In this document: piece by piece, positions 32,403-39,830 of the stretch
Numbering within the stretch: position 1 is the stretch's first letter
Layout of the letters: every line of letters starts with the position of its first letter
NCBI RefSeq assembly: GCF_023887685.1
Contig: NZ_JAMWMR010000016.1
Span: 62,001-126,000, forward strand
Length of the DNA stretch: 64,000 bases
DNA from: Streptomyces macrolidinus
GTDB lineage: Bacteria > Actinomycetota > Actinomycetes > Streptomycetales > Streptomycetaceae
Direction of reading: 5' to 3'
Program-made: the position numbers and the translations under genes
Notes under the pieces: generated by a model
Database searches by the model: none
Told to the model about the DNA's origin: nothing
What the model saw: only the letters and a program-made list of their open reading frames with translations

Positions 32403-33141
32403 GGGCGGGCTCCGTCCGGGTACGGGCGCGGGCGCGGCCCACCAGCTTGGCGAGCGGCCCGTACGCCCCGCCGCCGAGGACGAGGACGGCGCCGACGACG
32501 ATCAGGATGCCGATCGTGCGCAGTGGGCCGGGCTGGGAGAGGGCGCCGAGGGTCTCGAAGCCGGTGGGGCGCTTCAGCATGCCGTCGGCGGGCCAGACGA
32601 CGGCGTCCACCCGCGCGCTCACCGCGTCGCGCGCGACGGTGCCCTTGGCCGCGTCCGTGAGATGGGCGGTGGAGTCCAGCGAGCCATGGCGTTCGTCGCC
32701 CAGGAGGAAGAGCCGTCCCTCGGGGACCTTGATCGTGGGGATGTCCTTGCTCTCGGCCGGGTCGCCCTCGGGGAGGTACGGCTCGTCGATCTGCTTGCCG
32801 TTGACCGTCAGCTTGCCGTTCGTGCAGCAGGCCACCGTGTCGCCGCCGACCGCGACCACACGCTTGACCACGTTCGCGTTGGTGACCCAGCTCTTGTCGC
32901 GGAAGACGATGACATCGCCACGGCGGACGTCATCGCCGTCGACGCGCTGTGCCAGTACCCGGTCGCCCGCGTCGATCGTCGGGGCCATCGAGTTGGTGGG
33001 CACGGTGTACGGCCGGTAGACCACCGCTCCCCATACGAAGCCTCCGAGGAACAGCACGAGGCCCACCGCGACGGCCAGCCCCGACAGCCTTCCGCCCAGG
33101 TCGCCGCCCGAGTTCCCCTTGCCACGCCCAGCAGTTCCCAC
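32392..33141 (-). CDS. sipZ: type I signal peptidase (fourth of the cluster, SipZ-like)
   Basis: 249 residues. Membrane-bound serine/lysine protease that removes signal peptides on the outer face. Catalytic Ser51 is in VPTNSMAPTI and Lys93 in VVKRVVAVGGD; LLGDERHGSLDS is the conserved box E. One N-terminal membrane segment (19-41) and one near the C-terminus (about 214-234) are seen. Box E reads GDER instead of the commoner GDHR, a small divergence from the other three paralogues. GTG start with GGAGGGGAC upstream. Separated from sipY by a strong hairpin. Confidence 0.9.
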   Translation of the reverse strand: MGTAGRGKGNSGGDLGGRLSGLAVAVGLVLFLGGFVWGAVVYRPYTVPTNSMAPTIDAGDRVLAQRVDGDDVRRGDVIVFRDKSWVTNANVVKRVVAVGGDTVACCTNGKLTVNGKQIDEPYLPEGDPAESKDIPTIKVPEGRLFLLGDERHGSLDSTAHLTDAAKGTVARDAVSARVDAVVWPADGMLKRPTGFETLGALSQPGPLRTIGILIVVGAVLVLGGGAYGPLAKLVGRARARTRTEPAHAD

Positions 33142-33195
33142 GTCCCCTCCCGATCCCGCGGTTCGCGCAGGGCACCCTATCGCGCCCGAAACGAA

Positions 33196-33238
33196 GGGGC
33201 GGTCTCCCCGGGATTCTCGATCCCTGGGAGACCGCCCC
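33196..33238 (-). terminator. hairpin between sipY and sipZ
   Basis: 18-nt arms (33196-33213 and 33221-33238, GGGGCGGTCTCCC at the base) pair with one C/G-side mismatch and a 7-nt loop. Located 20 nt after the sipY stop. Likely terminator or attenuator, so sipZ may also have its own promoter. Confidence 0.75.
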
Positions 33239-33258
33239 AGCGGGCCTCGCGTGTCCGG

Positions 33259-34239
33259 TCAGGACGTGCCGCGGGAGTCGGTGGCCGCCTCGGCCGCCCG
33301 CGTGCCGGCGAGCTTGCGGCGGCGCCAGATCACCACCGGTACGACGCTTGCGAAAGCAATCGTCTGCGGCGCGTAGGGCAGGACCGCGGCGGCGGACGTC
33401 TGGTCGTCGAGCCCGTTCTGGTCGAAGGTGTCCGGAACCGGCAGGGTGCCCCAGCGGTTGATCGGCCAGGCCTTCACGATGGCGCGCCCGACGACGTTGT
33501 CCACCGGAACCATGCCGTGGTACATGTCGGTCTGGTTGTAGCGCGAGTCGCGCGAGTTCTGGCGGTGGTCGCCCATGACCCAGATGTAGCCCTCGGGCAC
33601 CTTGACCTTGAACTGGCCGCCCTGGTCGTCGTTGCTGCACGGCGTGTTGCCCGGGTACACATACGGCTCGTCCAGCGCCTTGCCGTTGACCCGCAGCGGG
33701 CCGGTGCCCTTGCACTCGACCGTGTCGCCGCCGACCCCGATCACGCGCTTGATCAGGTCCTTCTCCTCCGCCGACGGCATCAGGCCGATCCAGCTCAGGA
33801 CCTTGCGCATGGCGTTCGGTTCGGGCGTCGGCTCGCCGATCAGCCACGTACCGGGGTCGTGGAAGACCACCACCTCGCCGCGCTCGGGCTTGGAGCCGAA
33901 CCACGGGGTGAGCTTGTCCACCAGGACGCGGTCACCCCGCTGGAGGGTGTTCTGCATCGAGTCGGACGGGATGGAGAACGCCTGCACCAGGAACGTCTTG
34001 ATCAGCAGCGCCAGCACCAGCGCGATACCGACCAGGATGGGCAGCTCCTTCCAGAAGGAGCGCGGCTTCTGCGGCCCGTCGTCCTCGGCCCGCTGTCCAC
34101 CCGCGGACATACGGCCCGCGCCGGGCTTGTCCCCGGGGCTCACAGCGCCGTCCGCGGCGGGGGCACTGGCTTCCGTAGGGCGCTCGTGGTCCTCCTCGCC
34201 GTCGTTTCCGGACTGTACGCCAACCGCCACATCCCCCAC
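33259..34239 (-). CDS. sipY: type I signal peptidase (third of the cluster, SipY-like)
   Basis: 326 residues. Cytoplasmic Glu/Asp/Pro-rich tail (1-60), a membrane segment (ELPILVGIALVLALLIKTF), then the catalytic boxes: Ser in IPSDSMQNTL, Lys in LIKRVIGVGGD and box E VMGDHRQNSRDSRY. A second hydrophobic segment lies near the C-terminus. The GTG start is used because an in-frame stop lies a few codons upstream. Remarkably, the sipX reading frame continues through the first 308 nt of this gene in another frame. This protein together with its three neighbours provides the cell's type I signal peptidase set. Confidence 0.9.
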   Translation of the reverse strand: MGDVAVGVQSGNDGEEDHERPTEASAPAADGAVSPGDKPGAGRMSAGGQRAEDDGPQKPRSFWKELPILVGIALVLALLIKTFLVQAFSIPSDSMQNTLQRGDRVLVDKLTPWFGSKPERGEVVVFHDPGTWLIGEPTPEPNAMRKVLSWIGLMPSAEEKDLIKRVIGVGGDTVECKGTGPLRVNGKALDEPYVYPGNTPCSNDDQGGQFKVKVPEGYIWVMGDHRQNSRDSRYNQTDMYHGMVPVDNVVGRAIVKAWPINRWGTLPVPDTFDQNGLDDQTSAAAVLPYAPQTIAFASVVPVVIWRRRKLAGTRAAEAATDSRGTS

Positions 34240-35218
34240 GCCAACTCCTCACTCCGTGCCACCGCCTGCCGCATACTCGGCGCAGGCCCACCACTCCCAT
34301 AACGAGCGGGAGTTCCGCAGGGCTCGGGAGGGGGATCAATCCGTATCGATCCGCGGAGGCCACCCTATGCGACGGTCCGAGCGCGGCGGTCGACCCGCTC
34401 GGTACCGACGCATACGTGTCCGGCTCGGCCAGGCGCGACCAGTGCCCGACGGGCCAGGCGATGACCATGGCGCGGCCCACCACCGAGTCTTCCGAGACGG
34501 TACCGCCGAACGCCTCGGTGCGGTGATAGCGAGAGTCGGCCGAATCGTCGCGGTGGTCGCCCATCACCCACAGCCGGCCGGGCGGCACCTTCACCGAGAA
34601 CCGGGTCCCGGAAGGTTTGTTCCCGGGGTGAAGATAGGGCTCGTTCAGGGGCACACCGTTGACGGTGACGCGTTCCTGGGCGTCACAGCACGCGACCTTG
34701 TCACCGCCGACCCCCACGACCCGCTTGATGAGATCCCGGTCGTCGGCGGAGGGCAGCAGGCCGATCCAGGTGAGCCCCTCCTTGAGCTGCTTGACGACGA
34801 CGGGATCGTCCTTCGCGGGCGTCTGCTCGCCCTCGAGCCAGTGCCCGGGGTCCTTGAAGACGACGACGTCACCGCGCTGCGGCGTGGAGCCGAACCAGGG
34901 GCTCAGCTTGTCGACCAGGACACGGTCGCCGATCCGGATCGTGTTCTCCATGGAGCCCGACGGGATCACGAAGGCCTGCACCAGGAAGGTCTTCAGGACC
35001 AGGGCGATGAGGACGGCGACACCGGCCAGGAGCGGTATCTCCTTGACCGCGGACCGCCTTCTCTTCCGCTTGACCTTGCGCTGGAGCTTGCGCCGCTCGG
35101 CCCGGCCGCGCCCGGTGCGAGCGCTGCCCGTGGTCGGCCGCTCCCCCGCCCGGCCGCGCCCGGTGCGAGCGCCGCTCGTGGTCGGCCGCTCCCCGCGCGG
35201 CTTGCCGCGGTTACCCAT
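33932..35218 (-). CDS. sipX: type I signal peptidase (second of the cluster, SipX-like) with overlong 3' extension into sipY
   Basis: 428 residues as read. Residues 1-60 are an Arg/Lys-rich cytoplasmic tail with two near-identical GRGRAGERPTT/GRGRAERRK units; then a membrane segment (KEIPLLAGVAVLIALVLKTF), catalytic Ser in IPSGSMENTI, Lys in LIKRVVGVGGD and box E VMGDHRDDSADSRY. The signal peptidase proper ends near residue ~325 (LPLVMGVVGLRRV). After that the frame has no stop and runs 308 nt into sipY, giving an Arg/Gly-rich tail that looks like an out-of-frame shadow. A lost stop codon, a natural overlap, or a sequencing frameshift are possible. The ATG is 8 nt inside the end of sipW. Confidence 0.8.
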   Translation of the reverse strand: MGNRGKPRGERPTTSGARTGRGRAGERPTTGSARTGRGRAERRKLQRKVKRKRRRSAVKEIPLLAGVAVLIALVLKTFLVQAFVIPSGSMENTIRIGDRVLVDKLSPWFGSTPQRGDVVVFKDPGHWLEGEQTPAKDDPVVVKQLKEGLTWIGLLPSADDRDLIKRVVGVGGDKVACCDAQERVTVNGVPLNEPYLHPGNKPSGTRFSVKVPPGRLWVMGDHRDDSADSRYHRTEAFGGTVSEDSVVGRAMVIAWPVGHWSRLAEPDTYASVPSGSTAALGPSHRVASADRYGLIPLPSPAELPLVMGVVGLRRVCGRRWHGVRSWRGGCGGWRTVRKRRRGGPRAPYGSQCPRRGRRCEPRGQARRGPYVRGWTAGRGRRAAEAALLLEGAAHPGRYRAGAGAADQDVPGAGVLHPVRLDAEHPPAG

Positions 35219-35927
35219 GGGCGCCGTCCGCGGCGGGCACGCGCGCGTAGGCATCCGGGCGGGTGAGGTGCTTGCCGTGCGCGAGGGGCCAGGCGATCCA
35301 GTCGGCCCGGCCGATCACGGCGTCGACGGGGATCATGCCGCCGCCCGGCGAGCCCAGGTGGTCGCGGGAGTCGCTGGAGCGACGGCGGTGGTCACCGAGG
35401 ACGAAGAGGGTGTCGTCGGGCACGACCACGTCGAAGGGGACGTCGGAGGGGCTGTCCCCGGGATACAGGATCGACGACTCGTCGACCGGTCGGCCGTTCA
35501 CGTCGAGCCTCCCCTTCGCGTCGCAGCAGACCACATGGTCTCCGCCCACACCGACCACGCGCTTGATGTAGTCGCCGTTCCCGAAATAGCCGGTGCCGTC
35601 AAAGACGACGACGTCTCCCCGCTGCGGCTTCGACCCGAAACGGTACGCCACCTTGTTGACGAGGACCCGGTCCCCGACCCGCAGTCCGCGTTCCATCGAG
35701 CCGCTGGGGATACCGAAGGGCTGCATCACGAACGTGCCGAGCAGCAGGACGAACAGCAGGCCGACCAGCGCGGTCAGGGTGAACCGTCCGCCGGGGAGCC
35801 ACTCGACGAGGCGGGACAGCAACGCGAAACGCGACCGTTCCTCCGACCCTGCCGACTCCGAGGGGTCCTCGGGGTCGTCGGGTACGGAAGAGCGGTCGCG
35901 CTCCGTGTGCTCTGCTGCGGTGTCCAT
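35211..35927 (-). CDS. sipW: type I signal peptidase (first of the cluster, SipW-like)
   Basis: 238 residues. Acidic cytoplasmic N-terminus, one membrane segment (FTLTALVGLLFVLLLGTFVM), catalytic Ser in GIPSGSMERGL, Lys in YIKRVVGVGGD and box E VLGDHRRRSSDSRDHL. No clear C-terminal membrane segment, unlike the three downstream paralogues, so topology differs. It starts 66 nt after rplS and overlaps sipX by 8 nt, fitting the conserved rplS-sipWXYZ order of Streptomyces. Confidence 0.9.
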   Translation of the reverse strand: MDTAAEHTERDRSSVPDDPEDPSESAGSEERSRFALLSRLVEWLPGGRFTLTALVGLLFVLLLGTFVMQPFGIPSGSMERGLRVGDRVLVNKVAYRFGSKPQRGDVVVFDGTGYFGNGDYIKRVVGVGGDHVVCCDAKGRLDVNGRPVDESSILYPGDSPSDVPFDVVVPDDTLFVLGDHRRRSSDSRDHLGSPGGGMIPVDAVIGRADWIAWPLAHGKHLTRPDAYARVPAADGAHG

Positions 35928-35993
35928 CGGGGCCAGATGCTATCCGGCCCCGAGAGGCGCACCGTGCGCCGGGCGGTCCGCCCGGACGAGAAC

Positions 35994-36344
35994 TCAGTTC
36001 TCGCGCTTCTCCTTGATCTTCGCGGCCTTGCCGCGCAGCTCGCGCAGGTAGTACAGCTTGGCGCGACGCACGTCACCCTTGGTGACCAGCTCGATCTTCT
36101 CGACGATCGGGGTGTGCACCGGGAAGGTGCGCTCGACGCCGACGGAGAAGGAGACCTTGCGGACCGTGAAGGTCTCGCGCACGCCGGCGCCCTGGCGACG
36201 GATCACCACGCCCTTGAACTGCTGGACACGGGAGCGGTTGCCCTCGATGACGCGGACGTGCACGTTGACGGTGTCGCCCGGACGGAAGGACGGGATGTCG
36301 CTGCGCAGCGACGCGGCGTCGACGGAGTCGAGCAGGTGAGACAT
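35994..36344 (-). CDS. rplS: 50S ribosomal protein L19
   Basis: 116 residues, normal length. Lies at the 30S-50S interface. Blocks: SDIPSFRPGDTVNVHVRVIEGNRSR, QQFKGVVIRRQGAG, TFTVRKVSFSVGVERTFP and the C-terminal RRAKLYYLRELRGKAAKI. Start is the ATG of MSHLLDSVDAASL, matching the family; an upstream ATG would add nine residues. It follows trmD by 134 nt. Confidence 0.96.
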   Translation of the reverse strand: MSHLLDSVDAASLRSDIPSFRPGDTVNVHVRVIEGNRSRVQQFKGVVIRRQGAGVRETFTVRKVSFSVGVERTFPVHTPIVEKIELVTKGDVRRAKLYYLRELRGKAAKIKEKREN

Positions 36345-36478
36345 TTCGTCTGCTTTCTTCGCCGATGCCACAGGTCATCGACGGGAGATAGTTCTCGGTA
36401 GGAGTCGCTGGCCGCGTCGGTGCGGGCGTCGTGTCCCCCTGTGGCAGGGGCGCACGCCGGACGGCGGACAACAGCTCG

Positions 36479-37312
36479 CTATTCTTCCATGCCCTCTGGC
36501 CTGCGCCAAAATCGGCCGTACGGCTCGCCGTCGGGATCCGGTGCCCAGCCGAGGATGGAGAGCATCTCTCGGTCCTTCTTGTCGAAGGCGGAGGGCTCGC
36601 AGCGCTCGATGAGGTCCGGCCGGTTGGCCGTCGTACGCCGCAGCGCCTCGTCCCGGCGCCAGCGGGCGATCCTGCCGTGGTGGCCGCTGAGCAGCACCTC
36701 GGGGACCTCCCGGTCGCGCCACGCGGGCGGCTTGGTGTAGACGGGCCCTTCGAGGAGGTTCGCCATCGCGCCGGGCGCGAAGGAGTCGTCCTGGTGGGAC
36801 TCGGCGTTGCCGAGGACGCCCGGCAGCAGCCGGGCCACGGCCTCCGTGACGACGAGGACGGCGGCCTCGCCCCCGGCCAGGACGTAGTCGCCGATGGACA
36901 CCTCGTACACGGGCATCCGGGTCGCGTACTCGTCGATGACCCGGCGGTCGATGCCCTCGTAGCGGGCCGGGGTGAAGATCAGCCACGGGCGCTCGGAGAG
37001 TTCGACGGCGAGCTGCTGGGTGAAGGGGCGTCCGCTGGGGGTGGGGACGATCAGGGCGGGCGCGCCGGCGCCGTTCTCGTACCCGTGGGCCAGCAGGTCG
37101 TCCAGGGCCTCGCCCCAGGGCTCGGTCTTCATGACCATGCCGGGGCCGCCGCCGTACGGGGTGTCGTCCACGGTGTGGTGGCGGTCGTGCGTCCAGGACC
37201 GCAGATCGTGGATGTGGACGTCGAGTTGACCGCGCGCGCGGGCCTTGCCGACCAGCGAGACGTTCAGCGGTTCCAGGTACTCGGGGAAGATCGTGACGAC
37301 GTCGAGGCGCAT
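36479..37312 (-). CDS. trmD: tRNA (guanine(37)-N(1))-methyltransferase
   Basis: 277 residues. Knotted SPOUT methyltransferase that makes m1G37 in tRNAs reading CNN codons and prevents frameshifting. Conserved stretches: LDVVTIFPEYLEPL, DDTPYGGGPGMVMK, LIVPTPSGRPFTQ, PARYEGIDRRVIDEYATRMPVYEVSIGDYVLAGGE (knot region) and ESHQDDSFA. The C-terminal helical domain includes EVLLSGHHGRIARWRR. The ATG overlaps the rimM stop by 1 nt (TAATG), so the two are coupled. Confidence 0.96.
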   Translation of the reverse strand: MRLDVVTIFPEYLEPLNVSLVGKARARGQLDVHIHDLRSWTHDRHHTVDDTPYGGGPGMVMKTEPWGEALDDLLAHGYENGAGAPALIVPTPSGRPFTQQLAVELSERPWLIFTPARYEGIDRRVIDEYATRMPVYEVSIGDYVLAGGEAAVLVVTEAVARLLPGVLGNAESHQDDSFAPGAMANLLEGPVYTKPPAWRDREVPEVLLSGHHGRIARWRRDEALRRTTANRPDLIERCEPSAFDKKDREMLSILGWAPDPDGEPYGRFWRRPEGMEE

Positions 37313-37878
37313 TACGCCTCGTCCCGGGAGGAAGCGCTGTGCCCATCAGCGACTTCGTCGCGGGCTACTCGGTCGTCGATCAGGCCCGGCGGCGGGTCGA
37401 TGACCGCCCGCTGCTCCTCCAGGTCGATCTCGGTGACGATCTCCTGGACGAACGGGATCATGACCTCGGTCCCGTCCGGGCGCTCCACCACGAACAGGTC
37501 CTGGGAGGGCAGGTGCGAGATCTCGGTGATCCGGCCGACCTCCGTGCCGTCCTGGGTCACGACGTCGAGGTCCATCAACTGATGGTCGTAGTACTCGTCC
37601 TCGCCCTCGGGGAGTTCCTCCGGGTCGACCTCGGCGATCAGGAGGGTGTTGCGCAGGGCCTCGGCGGCGGTGCGGTCCCGCACGCCTTCGAAGCGCAGGA
37701 GCAGACGCCCACTGTGCACCCGGCCGGTCTCGATGGTGAGCGGACCGGTGGCTGCGGGATCGGTGGTCAGTACGGCGCCGGGGGCGAGTCTGAGTTCCGG
37801 TTCGTCGGTCCGTACCTCGACGGTGACCTCGCCCTTGATGCCATGGGCACGGCCGATCCGTGCGACTACAAGCTGCAC
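37312..37878 (-). CDS. rimM: ribosome maturation factor RimM
   Basis: 188 residues. Assists 30S head assembly through S19. N-terminal barrel begins VARIGRAHGIKGEVTVEVRTDEPE; the linker EDEYYDHQLMDLDVVTQ and the PRC-barrel part VMIPFVQEIVTEIDLEEQRAVIDPPPGL are typical. A ~20-residue hydrophilic tail is extra. GTG start with AGGAG about 10 nt upstream. It is followed directly by trmD and lies 82 nt behind khpA. Confidence 0.95.
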   Translation of the reverse strand: MQLVVARIGRAHGIKGEVTVEVRTDEPELRLAPGAVLTTDPAATGPLTIETGRVHSGRLLLRFEGVRDRTAAEALRNTLLIAEVDPEELPEGEDEYYDHQLMDLDVVTQDGTEVGRITEISHLPSQDLFVVERPDGTEVMIPFVQEIVTEIDLEEQRAVIDPPPGLIDDRVARDEVADGHSASSRDEA

Positions 37879-37960
37879 TTGTGAAGATCTCCTGTCGTAC
37901 GACTACGGGCCGGGGACGGCCCAGTGGCCCTCCCCGGCCCGCGCCGGTGCTGCGATGCGT

Positions 37961-38200
37961 TCAGCGGATGTGGTCGACGTCGACGAGGTCGACACGGACA
38001 CCACGGCCGCCGATGGCGCCCACGACGGTGCGCAGAGCGCGTGCGGTGCGGCCGTTGCGGCCGATCACCTTGCCGAGGTCGTCGGGGTGGACCCGGACCT
38101 CCAGTACACGCCCGCGGCGCAGGTCGCGCGAGGCCACCTGCACATCGTCGGGGTTGTCGACGATGCCCTTCACGAGGTGCTCGAGCGCCTCCTCGAGCAT
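37961..38200 (-). CDS. khpA: KH-domain RNA-binding protein KhpA
   Basis: 79 residues. A single KH domain with the GxxG loop GRNG in DLGKVIGRNGRTARALRTVV, and N-terminal MLEEALEHLVKGIVDNPDDVQV. Known partners elsewhere are KhpB/Jag; it is thought to act as a global RNA chaperone. Starts 2 nt after the rpsP stop, so it is translationally coupled to S16. Confidence 0.93.
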   Translation of the reverse strand: MLEEALEHLVKGIVDNPDDVQVASRDLRRGRVLEVRVHPDDLGKVIGRNGRTARALRTVVGAIGGRGVRVDLVDVDHIR

Positions 38201-38202
38201 GA

Positions 38203-38628
38203 TCAGGCCTCGGTCGACTCAGCGGCGGACTCGGCGGCGGCCTCGTCCTTCTTCTCCGCCTTCTTCTTCTGGGTGATCGCCTCGCCCTTGCCCTCGTCCT
38301 CACCGGCGAGCGCCTCGAAGGACGGACGCGCGGCCTTGGGCTCGGCCACCAGCAGCGGCGCCGGGGCGGGCTCGCCCTTGAACTTCTGCCAGTCGCCGGT
38401 CTTCTTCAGGATGGCGAGCACGGGCTCGGTCGGCTGAGCGCCGACGGAGAGCCAGTACGCCACGCGGTCGGCGTCGACCTCGATGACCGACGGGTTGTAC
38501 GTCGGGTGGTACTTGCCGATCTCCTCGATCGCACGGCCGTCACGGCGGGTGCGGGAGTCGGCGACGACGATGCGGTAGTGAGGCGAACGGATCTTGCCCA
38601 GACGCTTCAGCTTGATCTTGACTGCCAC
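38203..38628 (-). CDS. rpsP: 30S ribosomal protein S16
   Basis: 141 residues. The S16 core occupies residues 1-85 (KLKRLGKIRSPHYRIVVADSRTRRDGRAIEEIG, YNPSVIEVDADRVAYWLSVGAQPT). A C-terminal Ala/Glu/Lys-rich extension of ~55 residues is usual in Streptomyces and absent in E. coli. First gene of the rpsP-khpA-rimM-trmD group. ATG start preceded by AGGAGAACCC. Confidence 0.96.
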   Translation of the reverse strand: MAVKIKLKRLGKIRSPHYRIVVADSRTRRDGRAIEEIGKYHPTYNPSVIEVDADRVAYWLSVGAQPTEPVLAILKKTGDWQKFKGEPAPAPLLVAEPKAARPSFEALAGEDEGKGEAITQKKKAEKKDEAAAESAAESTEA

Positions 38629-38940
38629 GGGAGTGGGTTCTCCTGGATCTGACGTGGGTGGGCACGGCGGGTCGGCCGCGTGGGGTTGCGGTGCCCGAGG
38701 GCCCGATGGACGCGTCAGCCGGAGGAGAGAGGGGTCCTGTGCGGCTGTCGAGTACAGCTAGCCATTGTGCCATACACGGCCTGGGCCGAAGACCGGGAGG
38801 GTACCTCCGGGCACACCTGAGCGACGCCCGGCGCCGGGCACTCCCGAAGCGGGATCACTCACCCGGCGCACACAGGGCGCCGTCTCGACGACGACGGGGA
38901 GACGACGAGAAGAGGTACGGCTGCCACGAACAGCCGTAGC
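38629..38940 (-). promoter_or_regulatory. 312-nt upstream region of the rpsP operon
   Basis: No gene seen on either strand. It should contain the promoter of rpsP-khpA-rimM-trmD. The most promoter-like part is near 38755-38790, where the minus strand reads GTGTATGGCACAATGGCTAG, AT-richer than the surroundings; I cannot fix the -10/-35 pair. The distal end holds the terminator of the metallopeptidase gene (38916-38938). Confidence 0.4.
38916..38938 (-). terminator. hairpin directly after the SprT-like gene
   Basis: Perfect 8-bp inverted repeat TACGGCTG / CAGCCGTA with a 7-nt loop, ending 2 nt from the stop codon of the 38941-39537 gene. Confidence 0.6.
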
Positions 38941-39537
38941 TCAGCTCGCCGCCGCACCCACCGCCTCCGGGATACGGAACGGCTTGCCGCAGCCGCCGCA
39001 CATGATCGGGGCCTGGGCCAGCACCGACGGGACCACGCGGACGTTGCGTCCGCAGTCGCAGACCGCCTTGACGCGGACACCGCCGCCGGAGGAGCCGTGG
39101 CGCGCGGCCGGGCCCCGGAAGCTGCGGGCCGTGTCCTCGGCCGTGGCCACGGAGTGGGCCTTCAGGGCGCGCTGGAGCCGCTCGATCGTCGGGCGGTAGC
39201 GCCGCTTCGCCTCGGGGTTGAGCGTGACCAGGGAGAAGCCGCTGCTGGGGTGCGGTTCCTCGGGGTGGTCCAGGCCCAACTCCTCGGCGATCGCGAGGAA
39301 TCTGCGGTTGTGATAGCGGCCGGCGCGGGAGGTGTCGCGGACCCCCCGGGCGGCGGCGATGCCATGGACTGCCTCATGGAGCAGTCGCTCGAAGGAGAGT
39401 TCGTGCCCACAGGCGGACGAGGACTCTCCGATCAGGGACTCGGGCGCGGCTAGATCCGGCAGCTCGGAGTGGTGCCGTTGAATGTCGGCCCACGCCTGTG
39501 CCAGCTCTGCGGCGAGAACAGGTGGTGTCGTGCTCAC
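38941..39537 (-). CDS. SprT-like putative zinc metallopeptidase with C-terminal zinc ribbon
   Basis: 198 residues. The centre carries a gluzincin motif His-Glu-x-x-His (LLHEAVHGIAAARG), followed by SRAGRYHNRRF and EELGLDHP, resembling the SprT/SPRTN active-site region. At the C-terminus a four-cysteine zinc ribbon is visible: CDCG ... CGGC with 15 residues between pairs. The SprT-like family includes DNA-protein crosslink proteases (SPRTN) and uncharacterised bacterial members; a crosslink-repair role here is only a possibility. GTG start without a clear ribosome site. It is flanked by rpsP and proS on the same strand but separated from both by about 300 nt, so it is probably its own transcription unit. 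The 293-nt gap to proS holds an 8-bp hairpin (39558-39583). Confidence 0.72.
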   Translation of the reverse strand: MSTTPPVLAAELAQAWADIQRHHSELPDLAAPESLIGESSSACGHELSFERLLHEAVHGIAAARGVRDTSRAGRYHNRRFLAIAEELGLDHPEEPHPSSGFSLVTLNPEAKRRYRPTIERLQRALKAHSVATAEDTARSFRGPAARHGSSGGGVRVKAVCDCGRNVRVVPSVLAQAPIMCGGCGKPFRIPEAVGAAAS

Positions 39538-39830
39538 GTAATGACAACGAGCCGGAGTGCCCCGGTGTTCCTATTCCGGGGCATCCCAAATAATTTTGCA
39601 CGTACCCGTCAGTTGCCGCTGATGCGTCCTGACGAGGGCGGGTGCGCTGATCTGCGGAGAAGGCTCGCAGCTCCGCCCAATGTGGTGCGTACGGAGGCGT
39701 ACGCCACCCGTCTCCGGCCCGCTCCGTCAGCGGAAGGCTCTCAGATCAGCACACCGGGACCTCAGCCGTCCACCGATGCGCAAGAGGCGTTTCGGCCGCC
39801 TTGCCGCGGGCCCCGCCCCCAAGGGTTGTC

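Noticed and set aside
38658..38939. 93-codon + strand open frame upstream of rpsP
   Set aside because: No ribosome site, composition like random GC-rich sequence, overlaps the rpsP promoter region.
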